15,949 nucleotides of DNA from Thermoplasmata archaeon (GTDB lineage: Archaea; Thermoplasmatota; Thermoplasmata; WALJ01), in assembly GCA_015522885.1 (NCBI GenBank), contig WALJ01000010.1, positions 1-15,949 on the forward strand, read 5' to 3'. The position numbers and the translations under genes were made by a program. Numbering within the stretch: position 1 is the first letter of the stretch; every line of letters starts with the position of its first letter. The notes beneath the pieces are model-generated. The model made no database searches. It had not been told where the DNA came from and was given only the letters and a program-made list of their open reading frames with translations. Of this stretch, positions 14,738 through 15,949 are shown piece by piece.

Positions 14738-15412
14738 ATGCTGAAAACACCATTGATTGCGGTTAGCTATAAGACATATGCCGAGGCCACGGGCAGAAAG
14801 GCTCTGGAACTCACGAAAAAGATAGAGAGCGCTGCGAAGGACTACGATTATACGGTTGCCGTGGTTCCGAATCTCACGGACATGAAAACCGTCGCGGAAT
14901 CGACGGAATTGCCTGTTTTCGCGCAGCACATAGACCCTTATATGCCGGGAGGCCATACCGGTTCGGTCAGTGCGGAGATGATTAGGGAAGCCGGCGCCGT
15001 AGGAACAATGATAAATCACTCGGAGAAGAGGATGTTACTGGCTGACATAGATGCATCCATCAAGAGGGCAAAGGAACTCGGTCTCGAGGCGATGGTGTGC
15101 ACCAACAATGTGGATGTTACCGGTGCGGTTGCGGCTCTCAATCCAACATATGTTGCCATAGAACCTCCGGAGCTCATAGGCGGAGACATATCGGTGTCCA
15201 CTGCCAGACCGGAAGTCGTTTCCGGTTCGGTGGATGTCGTAAAGAGAATAAACCCGGAGGTCAAGGTGCTCTGCGGAGCGGGTGTCAAAAACAAAGTCGA
15301 TGTGGAGAAATCCATGGAACTCGGTGCAAAGGGTGTGCTCCTCGCATCCGGAATAGTCAAGGCAAAGGACCCCGAGGCTGTCATGCGCTCCCTGCTGGAG
15401 GGGCTGCATTGA
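14738..15412 (+). CDS. tpiA: Triosephosphate isomerase (archaeal type)
   Basis: Interconverts dihydroxyacetone phosphate and glyceraldehyde 3-phosphate in glycolysis/gluconeogenesis. At 224 residues it is the short archaeal (tetrameric) form of the TIM barrel. Catalytic residues are visible: Lys12 in YKTY, His94 in MINHSEKR and Glu142 in AIEPPELIGG, whose loop closes over the substrate. The phosphate-binding segments LCGAGVKN and GVLLASGIV near the C-terminus are intact. One oddity: the position usually held by Asn, two before the catalytic Lys (N-x-K), is Ser10. The gene begins a new forward unit with its own TATA-like box and overlaps dut by 4 bases. Lack of upstream space for a Shine-Dalgarno site fits leaderless initiation. 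Confidence 0.95.
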   Translation: MLKTPLIAVSYKTYAEATGRKALELTKKIESAAKDYDYTVAVVPNLTDMKTVAESTELPVFAQHIDPYMPGGHTGSVSAEMIREAGAVGTMINHSEKRMLLADIDASIKRAKELGLEAMVCTNNVDVTGAVAALNPTYVAIEPPELIGGDISVSTARPEVVSGSVDVVKRINPEVKVLCGAGVKNKVDVEKSMELGAKGVLLASGIVKAKDPEAVMRSLLEGLH

Positions 15413-15894
15413 TACTCTCGGACAGGGCTATAATCCGGATGACGGAGGATGGAAGACTTGCAATAGAGCCTTTCAAAGAGCGCTCCCTGACACCGAACGG
15501 CTATGACCTGTCGATATCCGAGATATACATACCATCCACAGAGAGCAGGATTGTCGAAGGGATTGCCGAAATACCTCCTATGACATGGTTTGCCCTGAGC
15601 ACGGATGAGTATGTGAAGTTCGGGCCGGAGATAAGCGCTCAGCTGTGGATAAGGACTTCATGGGCAAGAAAAGGGATTATCGCGGCGTTTGGAAAGATTG
15701 ATGCGGGATTTCACGGCACGCTGACATTTTCGGCCTTCAACGCATCGCAGAAGACCGTTGAGTTTCCGATAGGAGACAGATTTGCGCAGATGGTCTTCGA
15801 ACTGCTGACGGAGAGCGCGGAACTGGAGTATTCAAAGAGGTCGGGCCATTTTCAGGGGCAGAGAGGAGTGACTCTGGAGAAGAGGAATGGTTAG
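15409..15894 (+). CDS. dut: Archaeal dUTPase of the dCTP deaminase family
   Basis: A 161-residue member of the dCTP deaminase/dUTPase superfamily, most likely hydrolysing dUTP to dUMP and pyrophosphate. The N-terminus MILSDRAIIRM and LTPNGYDLSI are family hallmarks. RTSWARKG matches the R-(ST)-S-x-AR nucleotide-binding motif, and GKIDAGFHGTLTFSAFN matches the substrate motif. The deaminase Glu (E138 in the E. coli enzyme, in the pattern L-E-F-x-N) is Ser here. With the short length, this points to the archaeal dUTPase subfamily rather than a true dCTP deaminase. The start is TTG 15409, overlapping the tpiA stop (TTGA), with GGAGGGG (15397-15403) upstream. It is translationally coupled with tpiA and with the next gene. 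Confidence 0.85.
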   Translation: MILSDRAIIRMTEDGRLAIEPFKERSLTPNGYDLSISEIYIPSTESRIVEGIAEIPPMTWFALSTDEYVKFGPEISAQLWIRTSWARKGIIAAFGKIDAGFHGTLTFSAFNASQKTVEFPIGDRFAQMVFELLTESAELEYSKRSGHFQGQRGVTLEKRNG

Positions 15895-15949
15895 CTACTC
15901 CGTCATCGTCGTTGAACCGAAGACCGGCGGAAACATAGGTGCGATAGCG
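15887..15949 (+). CDS. SpoU/TrmH-family RNA 2'-O-methyltransferase (TrmJ-like), N-terminal fragment
   Basis: The frame is cut by the right edge after 21 codons. It starts at ATG 15887, overlapping the dut stop by 8 bases, with a purine-rich AGAAGAGG just upstream. The visible product, MVSYSVIVVEPKTGGNIGAI, matches the N-terminal strand-loop of SPOUT methyltransferases of the TrmJ/TrmH class (pattern VLVEP-x-x-x-GNIGA-x-AR), which methylate the ribose of tRNA position 32 or other sites. The exact target cannot be told from so short a piece. Confidence 0.75.
   Translation, partial: MVSYSVIVVEPKTGGNIGAIA

Noticed and set aside
1..15949. tRNA or rRNA genes
   Set aside because: I looked for T-loop-like GTTCRA motifs and acceptor-stem pairing and found no convincing cloverleaf; no rRNA-like stretch was seen.

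Overview
The window is archaeal and most likely euryarchaeal, probably from the Thermoplasmatota (lineage at moderate confidence). It carries archaeal ribosomal proteins S6e and L21e, aIF2-gamma, the Rpb4-like polymerase subunit RpoF, a DUF655 protein, archaeal Pus10, a class I CCA-adding enzyme, a short archaeal triosephosphate isomerase and an archaeal-type dUTPase. Several genes have a TATA-like box about 21-27 nt upstream of the best start codon, so their transcripts should be leaderless or nearly so. Genes are packed tightly, with overlapping 3' ends, 1-8 nt operon overlaps and several TTG/GTG starts.

Layout. 1-878: 3' part of cca. 838-2835 (-): a cytoplasmic TPR solenoid protein. 2961-3905: a COG0731-type radical SAM protein. 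3894-4760 (-): an EamA-family transporter. About 4860-6100: a disturbed, partly very AT-rich island. It holds a 106-bp structured repeat, a broken NikR-like regulator fragment with an in-frame TGA, an orphan membrane-anchored protein with an EF-hand-type loop, and a PKD-like fragment ending in a second copy of the NikR-like tail. 6146-10180: a co-directional information-processing cluster (rps6e, eif2g, pus10, rpl21e, rpoF, DUF655). 10181-14486 (-): a two-gene unit, a 1357-residue membrane protein plus a 75-residue helical protein. 14559-14666: second copy of the structured repeat. 14738-15949: tpiA, dut and the start of a SpoU/TrmH-family RNA methyltransferase, overlapping one another.

The most remarkable gene is the 1357-residue protein at 10413-14486. 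It joins a signal peptide, an extracellular clostripain-type (C11, caspase-fold) cysteine peptidase with both catalytic residues, beta-rich ectodomains and one membrane helix to a cytoplasmic AAA_16/STAND-like NTPase and TPRs. All 13 N-glycosylation sequons lie on the outer side and none on the inner side. The Walker B acidic pair is replaced by Ser-Ser. It looks like a transmembrane signalling receptor or regulated protease, with the small downstream protein as a candidate partner. This role is an inference from architecture.

The second notable element is the 4.86-6.1 kb island, which looks like a site of repeated insertion and decay. Its structured repeat recurs 9.6 kb away, and both copies lie in divergent promoter regions.
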